From the NCBI RefSeq assembly GCF_019599405.1, contig NZ_RKLQ01000001.1, forward strand, positions 1-64,000: a DNA stretch of 64,000 bases, in the 5' to 3' direction. This document shows positions 41,986 through 51,620 of the stretch, piece by piece. The translations under genes and the position numbers were made by a program. Each line of letters begins with the position of its first letter. Position 1 is the stretch's first letter. This stretch comes from Haloarcula salinisoli. GTDB lineage: Archaea > Halobacteriota > Halobacteria > Halobacteriales > Haloarculaceae. The notes under the pieces were generated by a model that saw only the letters and a program-made list of their open reading frames with translations, was not told the DNA's origin and did not search any database.

Positions 41986-44952
41986 CTAGTCGTCGTCGGC
42001 AGCGGGCTTGGCCAGGTCCCGTTCCGAGCGGGGCCCCTCCATCTCCACGTCGGGTAGGTGGTCGCGCAGGTATCGCCCGGTGTAGGACTCCTCGGTCCGG
42101 GCCACGTCCTCCGGCGTGCCCTCGGCGACGAGGTCGCCGCCGCCCTCGCCGCCCTCCGGCCCGAGGTCGACAACGTGGTCGGCGTTTTTCACCAGGTCGA
42201 GTTCGTGCTCGATGACGACCACGGTGTTGCCGTCGTCGGTCAGCCGATGCAACACGTCGATGAGCTTGCGCTCGTCTTCGGGGTGGAGCCCGGTCGTGGG
42301 CTCGTCCAGCAGATACAGCGTCTCACCGGAGTCTTTCTTGCCCAGCTCCTCGGCGAGTTTCACCCGCTGGGCCTCGCCACCGGAGAGGGTGGTCGAGGGC
42401 TGGCCCAGCCGCATGTAGTCCAGGCCGACGTCCTTGAGTAACTGTAGCCGTCGGCGAATCCCCGAGTGGCTCTCGAAGAAGTCGTAGGCCTCCTCGACGC
42501 TCATCTCCAGCACGTCGGCGATGGTCTTGCCCTTGTAGGTCACGTCGAGGGTCTCGTCGTTGTAGCGGGCCCCGTCACACTCCTCGCAGGGGACCTGCAC
42601 GTCCGAGAGGAAGTTCATGTCTATCGTTACCGTGCCCTGCCCGCCACAGGCCTCACACCGGCCGCCCTTGACGTTGAAGGAGAACCGCCCCTTCTCGTAG
42701 CCCCGTTGCTTCGAGAGGCTGGTCTCGGCGAACAGCTCGCGGATGTGGTCGAAGACGTTGGTGTAGGTCGCCGGGTTCGAGCGGGGCGTGCGGCCGATGG
42801 GCGACTGGTCGATGAGTCGCACCGTCTCGATGTTCTCGATACCGTCGATGTCGTCGTGTTCGCCGGGGTTGACGTCCGTGTCGTTCATCCGTCGCACGAG
42901 CCCCTTGTAGAGGATGTCGTGCATCAGGGTGGACTTCCCGGAGCCCGAGACGCCGGTGATGGCGGTGAACGTGCCAAGCGGGAACTCGACGTCGAGGTCG
43001 CGCAGGTTGTGCTGGCGGGCGCCCCGCACGGTGAGGTGGTCGCCGTCGCCGTCGCGGCGCTTCTTGGGGACCGGAATCGAGCGCTCGCCCGAGAGATACT
43101 TGCCCGTCACCGACTCCTCGGTCTCCATCAGCGCCTCCTGTGGGCCGTTGACGACGACCTCGCCGCCTCGCTTGCCTGGGCCGGGACCCATGTCGATGAC
43201 CTGGTCGGCCCGCCGCATCGTCTCGGTGTCGTGCTCGACGACGATGAGCGTGTTCCCGAGGTCACGAAGCTCTTCGAGGGTGTTCAGTAGTTTGTCGTTG
43301 TCCCGCTGGTGGAGCCCGATGGAGGGCTCGTCCAGCACGTACAGCACGCCGACGAGCCCGGAGCCGATTTGCGTCGCCAGCCGGATGCGCTGACTCTCCC
43401 CGCCCGAAAGGGTGGCGGCCTCCCTGTCGAGGGTCAGATACTCCAGGCCGACCTCCTCCATGAAGCCCAGGCGCGCGCGTATCTCTTTGAGAATCTCCTC
43501 GGCGATCTTCTTGTCGCGGGCCGAGAGGTCCGCCTCCAGCCCCTCGAAGTGTGCCAGCGCGTCGCCGATAGACAGTTCGTTGACCGCGGTGATGGCGGTG
43601 CCATCGACCAGCACGGCGCGGGACTCGGCTTTCAGCCGGGTGCCCTCACAGGCCGGACACTCCGTGGTGGCCATGAACTCCTCGATGTGCTCGCGGGCGC
43701 GGTCGGAGTCCGTCTCGACGTGGCGGCGTTCGAGATTGGGGATAACCCCCTCGAACCGCTCGGTCTTCTCGCGGGTGCCGTTCTTGGTCCGCCACTCGAA
43801 GTGGACCAGGTCGTCAGTCCCGTAGAGGAACTGCCGCTGGATGGACTCGTCGAGGTCTTCGAACGGCGTCGACAGCGAGACGCCGAAGTGGTCGGCGACG
43901 TTGTCCAGCTGGCGGGAGTAGTAGGTCCGGTCGTAGCTCCAGGGCTCGAAGACGTGTTTGAGTGGCTTGCTGGGGTCCCGAATCACCAGCTCCTCGCTGA
44001 CCTCCTTGGTCTCGCCTAAACCCTCGCACTCCGGACAGGCACCGTGGGGCGAATTGAACGAGAAGGAGCGGGTCTCGACCTCACTGATGTCGATACCACA
44101 GTGCGTACACGCGAGGTCCTCGGAGAGTTCGACGACGAGGCGGTCCGCGGTGGACTCGTCGCTTTCGGCGAGGTCGCCAGTGGCCCGGGCCGTCGCGCCG
44201 CCCAGCGCGTCCGCGGCGCCCTCGGGCGGGTCCGGCAGGACCACTTTCAGGGTGCCGTCGGCCTCGCCGAGGGCGGTCTCGACGGAGTCGTTGATTCGTG
44301 AGCGCGCCTCGGTCGATATCTTCACGCGGTCGACCACCACGTCGACGGTGTGGTCGTAGTTCTCGTCTAAGTCGGGCTTCTCCATCGCCAGGTCGTACGG
44401 TTCGCCGTCGACCTCGACTCGGGAGTACCCCTCGCCGACGAGGTCGTCGAAGAGGTCCTCGAAGGCGCCTTTCTGGTCCCGGACGACGGGGGCACACAGC
44501 TTCGCGCGGGTGCCCTCGGGCAGTTCCAGCAGCCGTGTGACCATGTTCTGGGCCGACTGCTCGCCGACCTCGCGGCCACACTCCGGACAGTGCGGGACGC
44601 CGACCCGCGCGTAAAGCAGTCGGAGGTAGTCGTGGAGCTCGGTGACGGTACCCACCGTCGAGCGGGGGTTGTTCGCGGCGTTCTTCTGGTCGATACTGAT
44701 GGCCGGCGAGAGCCCCTCGACGTTCTCGACCTGCGGTTTGTCCATCTGGCCCAGGAAGTTCCGGGCGTACGCGGACAGGGACTCGATGTACCGGCGCTGG
44801 CCCTCGGCGTAGACCGTCTCGAAGGCCAGCGACGACTTGCCCGACCCCGACAGCCCCGTGACGACGGTGAGTTCCTCCCGGGGAATCTCCACGTCGACGT
44901 CCTTGAGGTTGTGTTCCTCTGCGCCGGTGACCTCGATGACGTCTTTACTCAT
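41986..44952 (-). CDS. uvrA: Excinuclease ABC subunit A
   Basis: A 988-residue UvrA, full length. The two ABC modules carry Walker [15 protein letters not shown] (about 31) and [12 protein letters not shown], signatures [12 protein letters not shown] and [12 protein letters not shown], and Walker [12 protein letters not shown] and [14 protein letters not shown]. Zinc sites are at [31 protein letters not shown] and CEACGGQG. It recognises bulky DNA lesions with UvrB in nucleotide excision repair, a bacterial-type system acquired by haloarchaea. uvrB and uvrC are not in the window. Start ATG 44952. Confidence 0.97.
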   Translation of the reverse strand: MSKDVIEVTGAEEHNLKDVDVEIPREELTVVTGLSGSGKSSLAFETVYAEGQRRYIESLSAYARNFLGQMDKPQVENVEGLSPAISIDQKNAANNPRSTVGTVTELHDYLRLLYARVGVPHCPECGREVGEQSAQNMVTRLLELPEGTRAKLCAPVVRDQKGAFEDLFDDLVGEGYSRVEVDGEPYDLAMEKPDLDENYDHTVDVVVDRVKISTEARSRINDSVETALGEADGTLKVVLPDPPEGAADALGGATARATGDLAESDESTADRLVVELSEDLACTHCGIDISEVETRSFSFNSPHGACPECEGLGETKEVSEELVIRDPSKPLKHVFEPWSYDRTYYSRQLDNVADHFGVSLSTPFEDLDESIQRQFLYGTDDLVHFEWRTKNGTREKTERFEGVIPNLERRHVETDSDRAREHIEEFMATTECPACEGTRLKAESRAVLVDGTAITAVNELSIGDALAHFEGLEADLSARDKKIAEEILKEIRARLGFMEEVGLEYLTLDREAATLSGGESQRIRLATQIGSGLVGVLYVLDEPSIGLHQRDNDKLLNTLEELRDLGNTLIVVEHDTETMRRADQVIDMGPGPGKRGGEVVVNGPQEALMETEESVTGKYLSGERSIPVPKKRRDGDGDHLTVRGARQHNLRDLDVEFPLGTFTAITGVSGSGKSTLMHDILYKGLVRRMNDTDVNPGEHDDIDGIENIETVRLIDQSPIGRTPRSNPATYTNVFDHIRELFAETSLSKQRGYEKGRFSFNVKGGRCEACGGQGTVTIDMNFLSDVQVPCEECDGARYNDETLDVTYKGKTIADVLEMSVEEAYDFFESHSGIRRRLQLLKDVGLDYMRLGQPSTTLSGGEAQRVKLAEELGKKDSGETLYLLDEPTTGLHPEDERKLIDVLHRLTDDGNTVVVIEHELDLVKNADHVVDLGPEGGEGGGDLVAEGTPEDVARTEESYTGRYLRDHLPDVEMEGPRSERDLAKPAADDD

Positions 44953-45093
44953 CTATGCCGTCTCCAAGGAATGGAGGCGTGAAACCCTGTCGGTTGGTGG
45001 TGCCCGTCGGCCCCCGGGACCGTCGGCCCCACCGCTCCCGGGGGCGTCTCGGTAGCACCTACTTTCAACATACGTTCGGGTCGATTGTCCACT

Positions 45094-45678
45094 ATGAGCC
45101 GCCACCGGTCCTACGATATCACGGGCATCGACCTCACCGACGACAGCTACACCGTCGAACAGAGCCTGATTCGGAACAAGTACAAAGCGCTCGATGCGGC
45201 CGGGAACGTCGTCCTCCGCGGGAAACAGCAGCTGTTCAAGCTCAAGGAGAAGTTCCCGTTCGTCGACGGAAACGGCGACGAGGTCTTCGAGGTCAACGCC
45301 ACCGGCATCGTCGATATCGCGGGCGACTACGTACTGAGCGATAGCCGGACCGGTGAGGAAATCGTCGTTCTCGACAACGACTTCTCGCTCTTTCAGGACA
45401 CCTGGCGGATTCGCGACGCCGACACCGGCGAGGTGCTCGCCCGTATCGATTCTCGGGGGACAGCCACGACGCTCGCCCGGAACTTCCTGCCTCTCGGCTG
45501 GCTGATTCCCCACAGGTACGAGATAACCGACGGAAACGGTGGCCACGTCGGCCGCATCGACGGCCAGCTGTTCTCCATCCGGGACCGCTACGAGATTACC
45601 ATCGACGACGCCAGCTCCGTCCCAAAAGAACCCATCGTCGCCGCGGCGATGGTAATCGACGCCATCCAGGGGAACTAG
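45094..45678 (+). CDS. LURP-one-related/scramblase-like protein
   Basis: A 194-residue beta-barrel-type protein. YDITGIDLTDDSYTVEQSLI opens the fold; repeated patterns of short strands (KYKALDAAGNVVLRGKQQLF, VLSDSRTGEEIVVLDNDFSL, EVLARIDSRGT) and the final segment with one hydrophobic helix fit the LURP-one/Tubby-like C-terminal fold also found in scramblases. Function in archaea is unknown. ATG 45094 is used; an upstream in-frame codon adds only three residues. It is convergent with the next gene with a 4-base overlap (CTAG). Confidence 0.72.
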   Translation: MSRHRSYDITGIDLTDDSYTVEQSLIRNKYKALDAAGNVVLRGKQQLFKLKEKFPFVDGNGDEVFEVNATGIVDIAGDYVLSDSRTGEEIVVLDNDFSLFQDTWRIRDADTGEVLARIDSRGTATTLARNFLPLGWLIPHRYEITDGNGGHVGRIDGQLFSIRDRYEITIDDASSVPKEPIVAAAMVIDAIQGN

Positions 45679-46565
45679 GGGAAGTCTTCGGTGTCCATCG
45701 TCCCGGTGATGCGGGCGACGCGACCGGACTGGCTGTACTCGATATCGTCGACGTCAGTGAACTCCCCGTACTTCCCGCCGCCCGCCTCGACCCACGTCTC
45801 CAGGTCGTCGGTGTCGACGTCGGTCTCGTCCTCGTAGACGAGGACCCACTCCCGGCTCGTGGTATCGCCGTCGAACGCGTACGTGTCGCCCCAGGCGACC
45901 ATTCCGTCTAATAACCAATCATCTAAGCTCTCGAATGTCATACCGATCACACCGGATTTCGTCCCTATCGCGTCCACGAGCTTCGAACACGCGTCGCTCT
46001 CGTCGACGTACCGGCCCGCTTGCCCGGCTTTCGCGTCGATGATAGCTTCCAGTGCCTCCTGTGGGTCCTGCTCGCGGGAGTCGAACGTGGGCGTAAGCAG
46101 CACCCTCGACCCGTCGAGCGCAAACGCGCGGCGGGTGTCCTCGTTTACGTATATCGTGTACCCCTCCCTGTCCGTCTCCTCCTCGTAGTCTTCGGCTTCC
46201 AGGTCGTCGACCAACGCTTGCTTCTCGAAGTCGGCCTGGTGGACCTGTACGCGGTCGATATACACCGACTCGGAGATGTCCTCCAGCGACAGAGTGACCG
46301 GCTCCAACGTGTCCTCGATGTCGTCGTAGACCCAGTCGTCGGAGAACTTGTCGTTGACGGCCCTCAAGTCGTCGTTGTTCCAGCGGCTGAACCGGTAGTG
46401 CTCCTGGTCCAACTCGTCCGGCGCCGGCAGCCACGCGGTGTAGGCATCGCTAAACGGGTTCGGAATCCGGTCCAGACAGCCTGCCGTGCTCGCCAGCGCG
46501 CCGGCGCCCACCATCGCCCCACTACGGCGGAGCAGTGTCCGCCGACTATACCTGCGGTCTGGCAT
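45675..46565 (-). CDS. Tat lipoprotein, distant relative of the 59502 gene product
   Basis: A 296-residue protein. The start MPDRRYSRRTLLRRSGAMVG has a twin-arginine motif and is followed by ASTAGC, a lipobox, so it is exported folded and lipid-anchored. The body contains two repeats of a mixed alpha/beta type, each with a GY-TIYV or similar strand (EEETDREGYTIYVNED; DGSRVLLTP). The same order of features (WLPAPDE, then a GYT-Y strand, then W...EAGGGKYG) is seen in the protein at 59502, so they are distant paralogues. Role unknown. Confidence 0.72.
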   Translation of the reverse strand: MPDRRYSRRTLLRRSGAMVGAGALASTAGCLDRIPNPFSDAYTAWLPAPDELDQEHYRFSRWNNDDLRAVNDKFSDDWVYDDIEDTLEPVTLSLEDISESVYIDRVQVHQADFEKQALVDDLEAEDYEEETDREGYTIYVNEDTRRAFALDGSRVLLTPTFDSREQDPQEALEAIIDAKAGQAGRYVDESDACSKLVDAIGTKSGVIGMTFESLDDWLLDGMVAWGDTYAFDGDTTSREWVLVYEDETDVDTDDLETWVEAGGGKYGEFTDVDDIEYSQSGRVARITGTMDTEDFP

Positions 46566-46681
46566 ACTTTTCAGTGGATATACTACGATATTAAATCTTC
46601 GATGGCTACTGTGGCCCGTTTAGCGTCGCTGGGTCCCGACAGGACCACAACCCTTCTTGCCGTCGCTCCCCTCCGACCGGT

Positions 46682-48043
46682 ATGCGCCGCCGAACGCTCC
46701 TCCAGTCGCTCGCGGGTGCGAGCGCCACCGGCGCCGTCGGCTCGGCCGCTGCCCACCCCCTCCCCACCGACGACGGCGATTCGACCCCTGCAAGCACCCC
46801 CACGGGCGGCGAGCCGCTGGGTTCCCTCGACCTCTCGGGCGCCCGCGAACTCGTCACCAGCCCGGACGGCCACACCGCCTACGTCGCGACCGGCGACGGC
46901 ATCGCGCTGGTCGACATCGTCTCGCCCGCTTCCCCCCGACTGCTCGCCGAGCGCACCGACCTGCTCGCCGACAGCCCCGACGGGCCGATGGAAATCGTCC
47001 AGGACCTCGCCCTCGTCGACGATAGACTGCTCGTCGCCGGCCCGGCAAACCCCACCGAGACCGGTGCCCACGGCGTCGTCGTCTTCGACGTCAGCGACCG
47101 CGAGAACCCAGCGCAGGTCGCCGCCGTCGAACTCGACACGCGCATCCACAACTGCGATTTCGACGGCCGCTACGCCTACGTCACCGCCAACGGTCGCGCG
47201 GCCAGCCCCCTCGCCGTCGTCGACACCGACACCGGCGACGAGGTCGGCTCGTGGTCGCTCCTCGACGCCGACGAGCGGTGGGACGCGGTCCATCCCGCGC
47301 TCCGGCCGCTCCACGACGTGTGGGTGCAGGGCGAGTACGCCTATCTCGCCTACTGGGACGCTGGCACGTGGATTCTCGACGTGAGCGACCCGGCCGATAT
47401 CTCGCTGGTCTCCCGCGTTCGGGGCCGCAGTCGCGACGACCTCGCCGGCATCGAGGACCCGGGCGTCGAGCGCAGCGAACCGCCCGGCAACGACCACTTC
47501 GTCACCGTCGACGAGGACGCGTCGCTGCTGGGCGTCGGCGGGGAGTCCTGGGACGCCGGCGACGACGGCAGCGGCGGTCCCAGCGGTATCGAACTGTTCG
47601 ACATCAGCGACCCCGAATCCCCGACGTCGCTGGCCACCATCGACCCGCCGTCGTCGAGTGACCAGACCTACGGCGGCGTGATGACGACGGCTCATAACTT
47701 CGAACTCACCGACGACCGGCTGTACTCGGCGTGGTACAAGGGCGGCGTTCGAGTCCACGACGTGCGCGACCCGAGCCAGCCGCGCCAGATATTCCGGTGG
47801 CGCGACGCTGGGACGACCTCGTTCTGGACCGCACAGCGGGCGGCCGGCTGTTTCGTGGCCTCGAGTGCGGCCATCCCGGACGACGACATCTCCCCGGGCG
47901 TCTACACGTTCCCCGACCCCGCCGCGGACGCGCCGACCTCGACCGATGGCGCGACTGGCGACGGGTTCGGCGTCGCCGCGGCGCTGGCAGCTATTGGACT
48001 GGGGGCGTGGCGGCTGGGGCGGCGGCGAGAACGCGAACAGTAG
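46682..48043 (+). CDS. LVIVD-repeat surface protein with Tat signal
   Basis: A 453-residue protein. MRRRTLLQSLAGASATGAVG is a Tat signal. The body is a propeller of LVIVD repeats seen as VDIVSPASPRLLAE, VFDVSDRENPAQVAAVEL, ILDVSDPADISLVSRVRG, LFDISDPESPTSLATID and VHDVRDPSQPRQIFRW. The end has DGFGVAAALAAIGLGAW then an RRRE tail: a helix with basic end similar to PGF-CTERM but with DGF in place of PGF, so cleavage by archaeosortase is doubtful. Probably surface located; ligand unknown. Confidence 0.82.
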   Translation: MRRRTLLQSLAGASATGAVGSAAAHPLPTDDGDSTPASTPTGGEPLGSLDLSGARELVTSPDGHTAYVATGDGIALVDIVSPASPRLLAERTDLLADSPDGPMEIVQDLALVDDRLLVAGPANPTETGAHGVVVFDVSDRENPAQVAAVELDTRIHNCDFDGRYAYVTANGRAASPLAVVDTDTGDEVGSWSLLDADERWDAVHPALRPLHDVWVQGEYAYLAYWDAGTWILDVSDPADISLVSRVRGRSRDDLAGIEDPGVERSEPPGNDHFVTVDEDASLLGVGGESWDAGDDGSGGPSGIELFDISDPESPTSLATIDPPSSSDQTYGGVMTTAHNFELTDDRLYSAWYKGGVRVHDVRDPSQPRQIFRWRDAGTTSFWTAQRAAGCFVASSAAIPDDDISPGVYTFPDPAADAPTSTDGATGDGFGVAAALAAIGLGAWRLGRRREREQ

Positions 48044-49444
48044 CTACGACAGCGCGCTCGCCACCGCGGCGGCCACGCTCCGGGCGCGTTCGGCAAGTTC
48101 CTCGGGGACGTCCCCCGCCTCGACGGCGGCGTCGAGTTCGTCGTCGTCGACGCGTTCGACTCGGCCGTCGGCGTGTTTCAGCACGTCGACGTGGAGGTCG
48201 ACGTAGCGGGCCGTGTCCGGGAATATCTCGACCGGCGTGCAGACGTTGACGTAGGTGCCCTTCTTCTCGCCGTCGCTGTCGCGGTACACCGTCGGATACC
48301 ACCACCGCCCCTCCTTCAGTTTGGTCTCGGCCACGTCGCCGGCCTCCTTCGGTACGCCCAGGCCGTCGTACTCGCCCCCGGCACGCATCTCCCGTTCGAC
48401 GGTGACGGTGCCGTCGGCGTCGACCTGCTGGACGGCCGCTCGCCCGAGGCTGATGAGCCGCCCGTCCGGTTTCCCGTGGCCCAGCCCTAGCGTGTCGCCG
48501 GCCTGTGGCCCGAACTGCCGGGCAGTGACGGCGAAGGGGAAGTCAGTCTCGCCGTCGGCACCGGGCTCGTCACACAGCGCCTCGACGTAGTCGACCGCCG
48601 CGCTGGCGCTGTTGGACCCTGCCTTCACGCGGTGGTGGCCCGCCATCGTCGTCGTCACGTCACGGCGCCGCTCGTCGAGCGCGAAGCGACTCTCCCGACC
48701 GAACCACACCCACGTCGTCGCGCCGCCGTCGAACTGCCGAGCGGGCGCAGCGTCGGCCGGGTCGTCGGCGCCCGCCAGCGCCTCGTCGATGGCCGCCGCC
48801 CGTTCGTTGGCCGCTTCGAGGGCCTCGGCGATGGCGTCGAAACCCGCCTCGTCGCTTGCTCGCTCCCAGGAGACGCCCCACCCATCGCGTGGGTCGGCCG
48901 AAATCACGTCGAGCATCGCCGGGCCCGATGCCGTCGTACTCGTCGACCCACCCCGAACCAGGGTCAGGAGGTCGCCCCGAACGCCGACGGTCGTATCGAG
49001 CACCGCGCGGCCGTCCGTCCAGGGCGCGGCCCCTTCGATGACCTGCACCCGCAGGCGGTCGCCGGTCTCGACGCGCTCGTCGCTGTTCGAGTACGGCAAG
49101 AATCCCTCGCCGTCGCCACAGTCGACGACGGCACCGCTGGAAAGCGTCTCCGTGACTTCGCCGGCGTAGACCGCTCGGACCGGAAGCGGGTCGGCCCACG
49201 ACAGCGTGTCCCGGCCCAGCCCCCGGAGTTCCGCGACGACCCGCTCGACCGTCTCGCGGTCGCCGCTGACACCCACGCCCTGTCGGTCGTCGGTCGTTGC
49301 GACGGCAGCCCCGGCCCGTTCTACTGAAAAGTCGTCCTCGAAGCGGTCCTCGATGGGGCCGGAGGCCTGCACCACGTCGATACCGGCGTCGGAAAGCAGC
49401 CGGGTCAGCGCCGTCGTGTAGATGCCCCTGACCCGCACAGTCAT
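48044..49444 (-). CDS. FAU-1 family AU-rich RNA-binding/ribonuclease protein
   Basis: A 466-residue protein. The N-terminal part (TVRVRGIYTTALTRLLSDAG, ERVETGDRLRVQVIEGA) has an S1-like fold; the C-terminal part (RMAGGEYDGLG-like ..RAGGEYDGLGVPKEAG, VYRDSDGEKKGTYVNVCTPV, EIFPDTARYVDLHVDVL) is the DUF402 domain of FAU-1 proteins, which in Pyrococcus bind AU-rich RNA and are proposed ribonucleases. It overlaps the preceding gene by four bases (ATGA), so the pair is coupled. ATG 49444 is used; the frame extends upstream but that part is not family-like. Confidence 0.82.
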   Translation of the reverse strand: MTVRVRGIYTTALTRLLSDAGIDVVQASGPIEDRFEDDFSVERAGAAVATTDDRQGVGVSGDRETVERVVAELRGLGRDTLSWADPLPVRAVYAGEVTETLSSGAVVDCGDGEGFLPYSNSDERVETGDRLRVQVIEGAAPWTDGRAVLDTTVGVRGDLLTLVRGGSTSTTASGPAMLDVISADPRDGWGVSWERASDEAGFDAIAEALEAANERAAAIDEALAGADDPADAAPARQFDGGATTWVWFGRESRFALDERRRDVTTTMAGHHRVKAGSNSASAAVDYVEALCDEPGADGETDFPFAVTARQFGPQAGDTLGLGHGKPDGRLISLGRAAVQQVDADGTVTVEREMRAGGEYDGLGVPKEAGDVAETKLKEGRWWYPTVYRDSDGEKKGTYVNVCTPVEIFPDTARYVDLHVDVLKHADGRVERVDDDELDAAVEAGDVPEELAERARSVAAAVASALS

Positions 49445-49815
49445 AGGGCGTCCTCGTCGGCGGCAAAGCGGACCCGACCGTCCACTGTGGGCCCGAGCGT
49501 CAACTCCACTTTCTCGTCGGTGAGCACGCGCCCGCCCTCGACGGGGACGCCCCACGTGTCGAAGCGGACGTACCCCCGGATGTCGTCGGCGTGGGTGTAG
49601 AGGTCCACGTAGTCGAGGGTGTGTTCCTGAATCTCGCTACTGGAGTGGGCGATGTCCATATCGGAGTAGACGGTCTCTCTCCCGGCGAAGAACGCTTCGA
49701 GCTCTGTGGCGGCTTCTTTGGTCGCTTCGACCACGGCGTCGGATGCGGCTTCGATGGCGTCCTGGTCGAGTCCGACATCCCGGAGCGCGGCCTGTTCGCG
49801 CTGCGTGAAGTGCAT
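49441..49815 (-). CDS. Conserved haloarchaeal protein coupled to FAU-1
   Basis: A 124-residue acidic protein (MHFTQREQAALRDVGLDQDA start). The first 50 residues are helical (EAASDAVVEATKEAATELEA) and the rest strands (YVRFDTWGVPVEGGRVLTDE). No recognised family motif. The four-base overlap with the FAU-1 start implies a functional pair. Start ATG 49815; the promoter is not clear. Confidence 0.7.
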   Translation of the reverse strand: MHFTQREQAALRDVGLDQDAIEAASDAVVEATKEAATELEAFFAGRETVYSDMDIAHSSSEIQEHTLDYVDLYTHADDIRGYVRFDTWGVPVEGGRVLTDEKVELTLGPTVDGRVRFAADEDAL

Positions 49816-49899
49816 ACGCGCTCAAATGTATCGTGGTAAATTAAGACACGCGGAGTTTGTGCGGTCAGAACGGGGTCCGGTGTTGCCCTAGAGACTACA

Positions 49900-49922
49900 A
49901 ACAGCCAGAAAGCCCCCGCGCT
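49900..49922 (-). repeat. Truncated end of the 268-bp palindromic element
   Basis: The 23 bases starting at 49900 (AACAGCCAGAAAGCCCC then CGCGCT) match the inverse of the right end of the palindromic element at 51621-51888 over their whole length, then the match stops. This is a solo end left by deletion or partial copying. Confidence 0.6.
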
Positions 49923-49996
49923 CTGTACTCCGCACTGACCCACCAGTAAAACAGCTCGTATCGACGAAAAATCGATTCGTTCTACAGGCCGCCGGT

Positions 49997-50152
49997 CTAG
50001 ATCATCGCGTTCAGGACCAACACGAGTGCGCCAAAGAGGACGCCGAAGGCGACGATAGTTCGCGGGTCGATGCGGATGGTGTTCTGGTCTTCGGCGTCGA
50101 AGTACCGGACGAGGCCGGCACTGGACATCAGTCCGCCGCTGTCGCTGCTCAT
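49997..50152 (-). CDS. Preprotein translocase subunit Sec61beta
   Basis: A 51-residue protein translated leftward from ATG 50152: [20 protein letters not shown], then [10 protein letters not shown], then one C-terminal helix. The [13 protein letters not shown] and I-DP motifs followed by a single helix are diagnostic of archaeal Sec61beta/SecG, the small subunit of the SecYE channel in the membrane. Size matches the family (about 50-55 residues). Confidence 0.93.
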   Translation of the reverse strand: MSSDSGGLMSSAGLVRYFDAEDQNTIRIDPRTIVAFGVLFGALVLVLNAMI

Positions 50153-50256
50153 ACCCGTCTCTGGTCACTCATCCGGAGTAAGCCTTTCGGCTTCGCTCGC
50201 GCCGTACCCACATGGACAATCCTTATCTGACCCCACAATCTAGGCTGAGAGGAACC

Positions 50257-50523
50257 ATGGCTGTCAGGCTCAAAGACTTCTATGCCGATTGGTGCGGCCC
50301 CTGCAAGACCCAGGACCCCATCCTCGAGGACTTAGAGGAGGAGTGGACCGACGTCGAGTTCGAGAAAATAAACGTCGACGAGGAACAGGACGTGGCCAAC
50401 GAGTACCAGGTCCGTTCGCTCCCGACACTCGTCGTCGAGAACGACGACGGCATCGTCGAGCGCTTCGTCGGCGTCACGCAGGCCGACGACATCGAGGACG
50501 CGCTGACGCAGGCCTCGGCGTAG
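50257..50523 (+). CDS. Thioredoxin
   Basis: An 88-residue thioredoxin with the active site WCGPC at residues 12-16 and the cis-Pro loop SLPTLVV. It lacks the first strand and helix usual in 105-residue thioredoxins, a short form common in haloarchaea. It keeps cytoplasmic dithiol reduction capacity. ATG 50257 follows a TATA-like block (CTTATC, 50222-50227) by about 32 bases; a 15-codon longer frame is not family-like. The hairpin element downstream begins directly after its stop. Confidence 0.9.
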   Translation: MAVRLKDFYADWCGPCKTQDPILEDLEEEWTDVEFEKINVDEEQDVANEYQVRSLPTLVVENDDGIVERFVGVTQADDIEDALTQASA

Positions 50524-50831
50524 ACCCACTTTTTGCACGCTCCGGCGGTCGAGCGCACGGCGCTCGACACGCCTCCGCGGCAAAAACTTGGGGAAAAATC
50601 GCGGCGTACTCCTTTCGCGGGCCTTCGGCCCGCGGCAGTCCGTGCGCCGCGGTCGAACCGGCGCCTCCGGCGCCGGATGCTACTTGCTGACTATATTTGC
50701 GTCTCTACAGCGGACAGCCTGCCCTTCCCCGTCCTCGTGAGCAAGCGAACGAGTGGCTCGTCAGAGCTTGCTCTGACGGTGTCTTCGCGCGATAAAACGC
50801 GCTCACGGCCACCGCCTGGCCAGTCGGCCGC
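50524..50831. repeat. Hairpin-rich mosaic element between thioredoxin and ferredoxin genes
   Basis: About 300 bases without a gene. The left part (ACTTTTTGCA ... CAAAAACTTGGGGAAAAAT, 50528-50600) has the same plan as the CCTTTTTCATCG elements: T-run, GC-rich arm, CCTC, A-runs. Then come perfect hairpins: GCGGGCC-TTCG-GGCCCGC near 50617, GGCGCC-TCC-GGCGCC near 50660 and CGTCAGAGC-TT-GCTCTGACG near 50759-50778. The last is also in the element at 60991. The U-runs may terminate the thioredoxin message. No displaced gene end was seen here. Confidence 0.6.
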
Positions 50832-51554
50832 TCAATCTGTCGACGACGACGCCTCGAACCGGCTCGCCGGAAGGAGGAGGTCCTGCACCGCGGGCAGGTT
50901 CTTGACGTTGTAGACGATTTTCGCGTCCGTCTCGGGTGCGACGATACAGGAGAGGCGAATCCCGCGGTCGTGGAGCTCCTTGGGCAGTATGTGACTCGAC
51001 GGCGATGGCATCTCCCCCTCGACGACGGCGACGGCGCAGTTCGTACAGGCGCCCCCGCGACAGGCGAAGGGCCAGGCGTACCCCTGGCGCTCGGCCGCTT
51101 CCAGCAGCGACTCGCTGTCTCTGACGTAGAACTCCCCGTAATCCTCGGGCGAGAGGCCGCCGTCGGCCGCCTTCTCGAAGAGGTCGTCGTCGGTCAGCTC
51201 CCACAGCCGGTCGGCCATCACCTCGTAGTTCAGATACTCCACCTTGACGCCCTCTGGTTCGGGCGGCTGCTCGGGCGGCTCGTCGGTGTCTGCGGTCCCC
51301 ACGTCCGGGTCGGCGGCGATGTCCTCGTCCGGAACTGCGTCGCCGGGCTCCCAGCCGTTCTCGATGCGCTCGAAGGCGGTTTTCACCGCCAGGAACGCCT
51401 CCGTCGACCCTCCCTGGTCGGGGTGGGTCTCCTTGACGCGCTCCCGGTAGGCATCGACTATCTCGGCCTCCTCGGCGTCCGGGTCGACGCCGAGTATCTC
51501 GTATGGGGACGCCACAGTCGCACGTAGGCTTGGGTCGCCAAAAGCAGTGTGCAA
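50832..51554 (-). CDS. J-domain / plant-type 2Fe-2S ferredoxin fusion
   Basis: A 240-residue fusion. Residues 14-75 are a J-domain (SPYEILGVDPDAEEAEIVDA with HPDQGG), followed by an acidic linker and a plant-type [2Fe-2S] domain: ACRGGACTNCAVAVVEGEM plus a later RLSCIV supply the four Cys (C-x4-C-x2-C-xn-C). The insertion before the cluster (MADRLWELTDDDLFEKAADG) is the known extra helix pair of halobacterial ferredoxin. It probably carries electrons in the cytoplasm, and the J-domain may bring in DnaK. Start could be TTG 51554 or, better by fold, GTG 51515. It ends at a hairpin element. Confidence 0.85.
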   Translation of the reverse strand: MHTAFGDPSLRATVASPYEILGVDPDAEEAEIVDAYRERVKETHPDQGGSTEAFLAVKTAFERIENGWEPGDAVPDEDIAADPDVGTADTDEPPEQPPEPEGVKVEYLNYEVMADRLWELTDDDLFEKAADGGLSPEDYGEFYVRDSESLLEAAERQGYAWPFACRGGACTNCAVAVVEGEMPSPSSHILPKELHDRGIRLSCIVAPETDAKIVYNVKNLPAVQDLLLPASRFEASSSTD

Positions 51555-51620
51555 TCCCCTCGAAATTGCGGCTAGGAAAATTTGTGGTTGGTGTTGTGGG
51601 TGCTACTGAAGCGATTGCGT
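51555..51620. other. Upstream region of the J-domain ferredoxin gene
   Basis: Sixty-six bases between the ferredoxin gene and the palindromic element; AT-rich patches near 51577-51592 may be its promoter. Between 51889 and 51927 lies the short 3' flank of the npdG gene. Confidence 0.25.
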
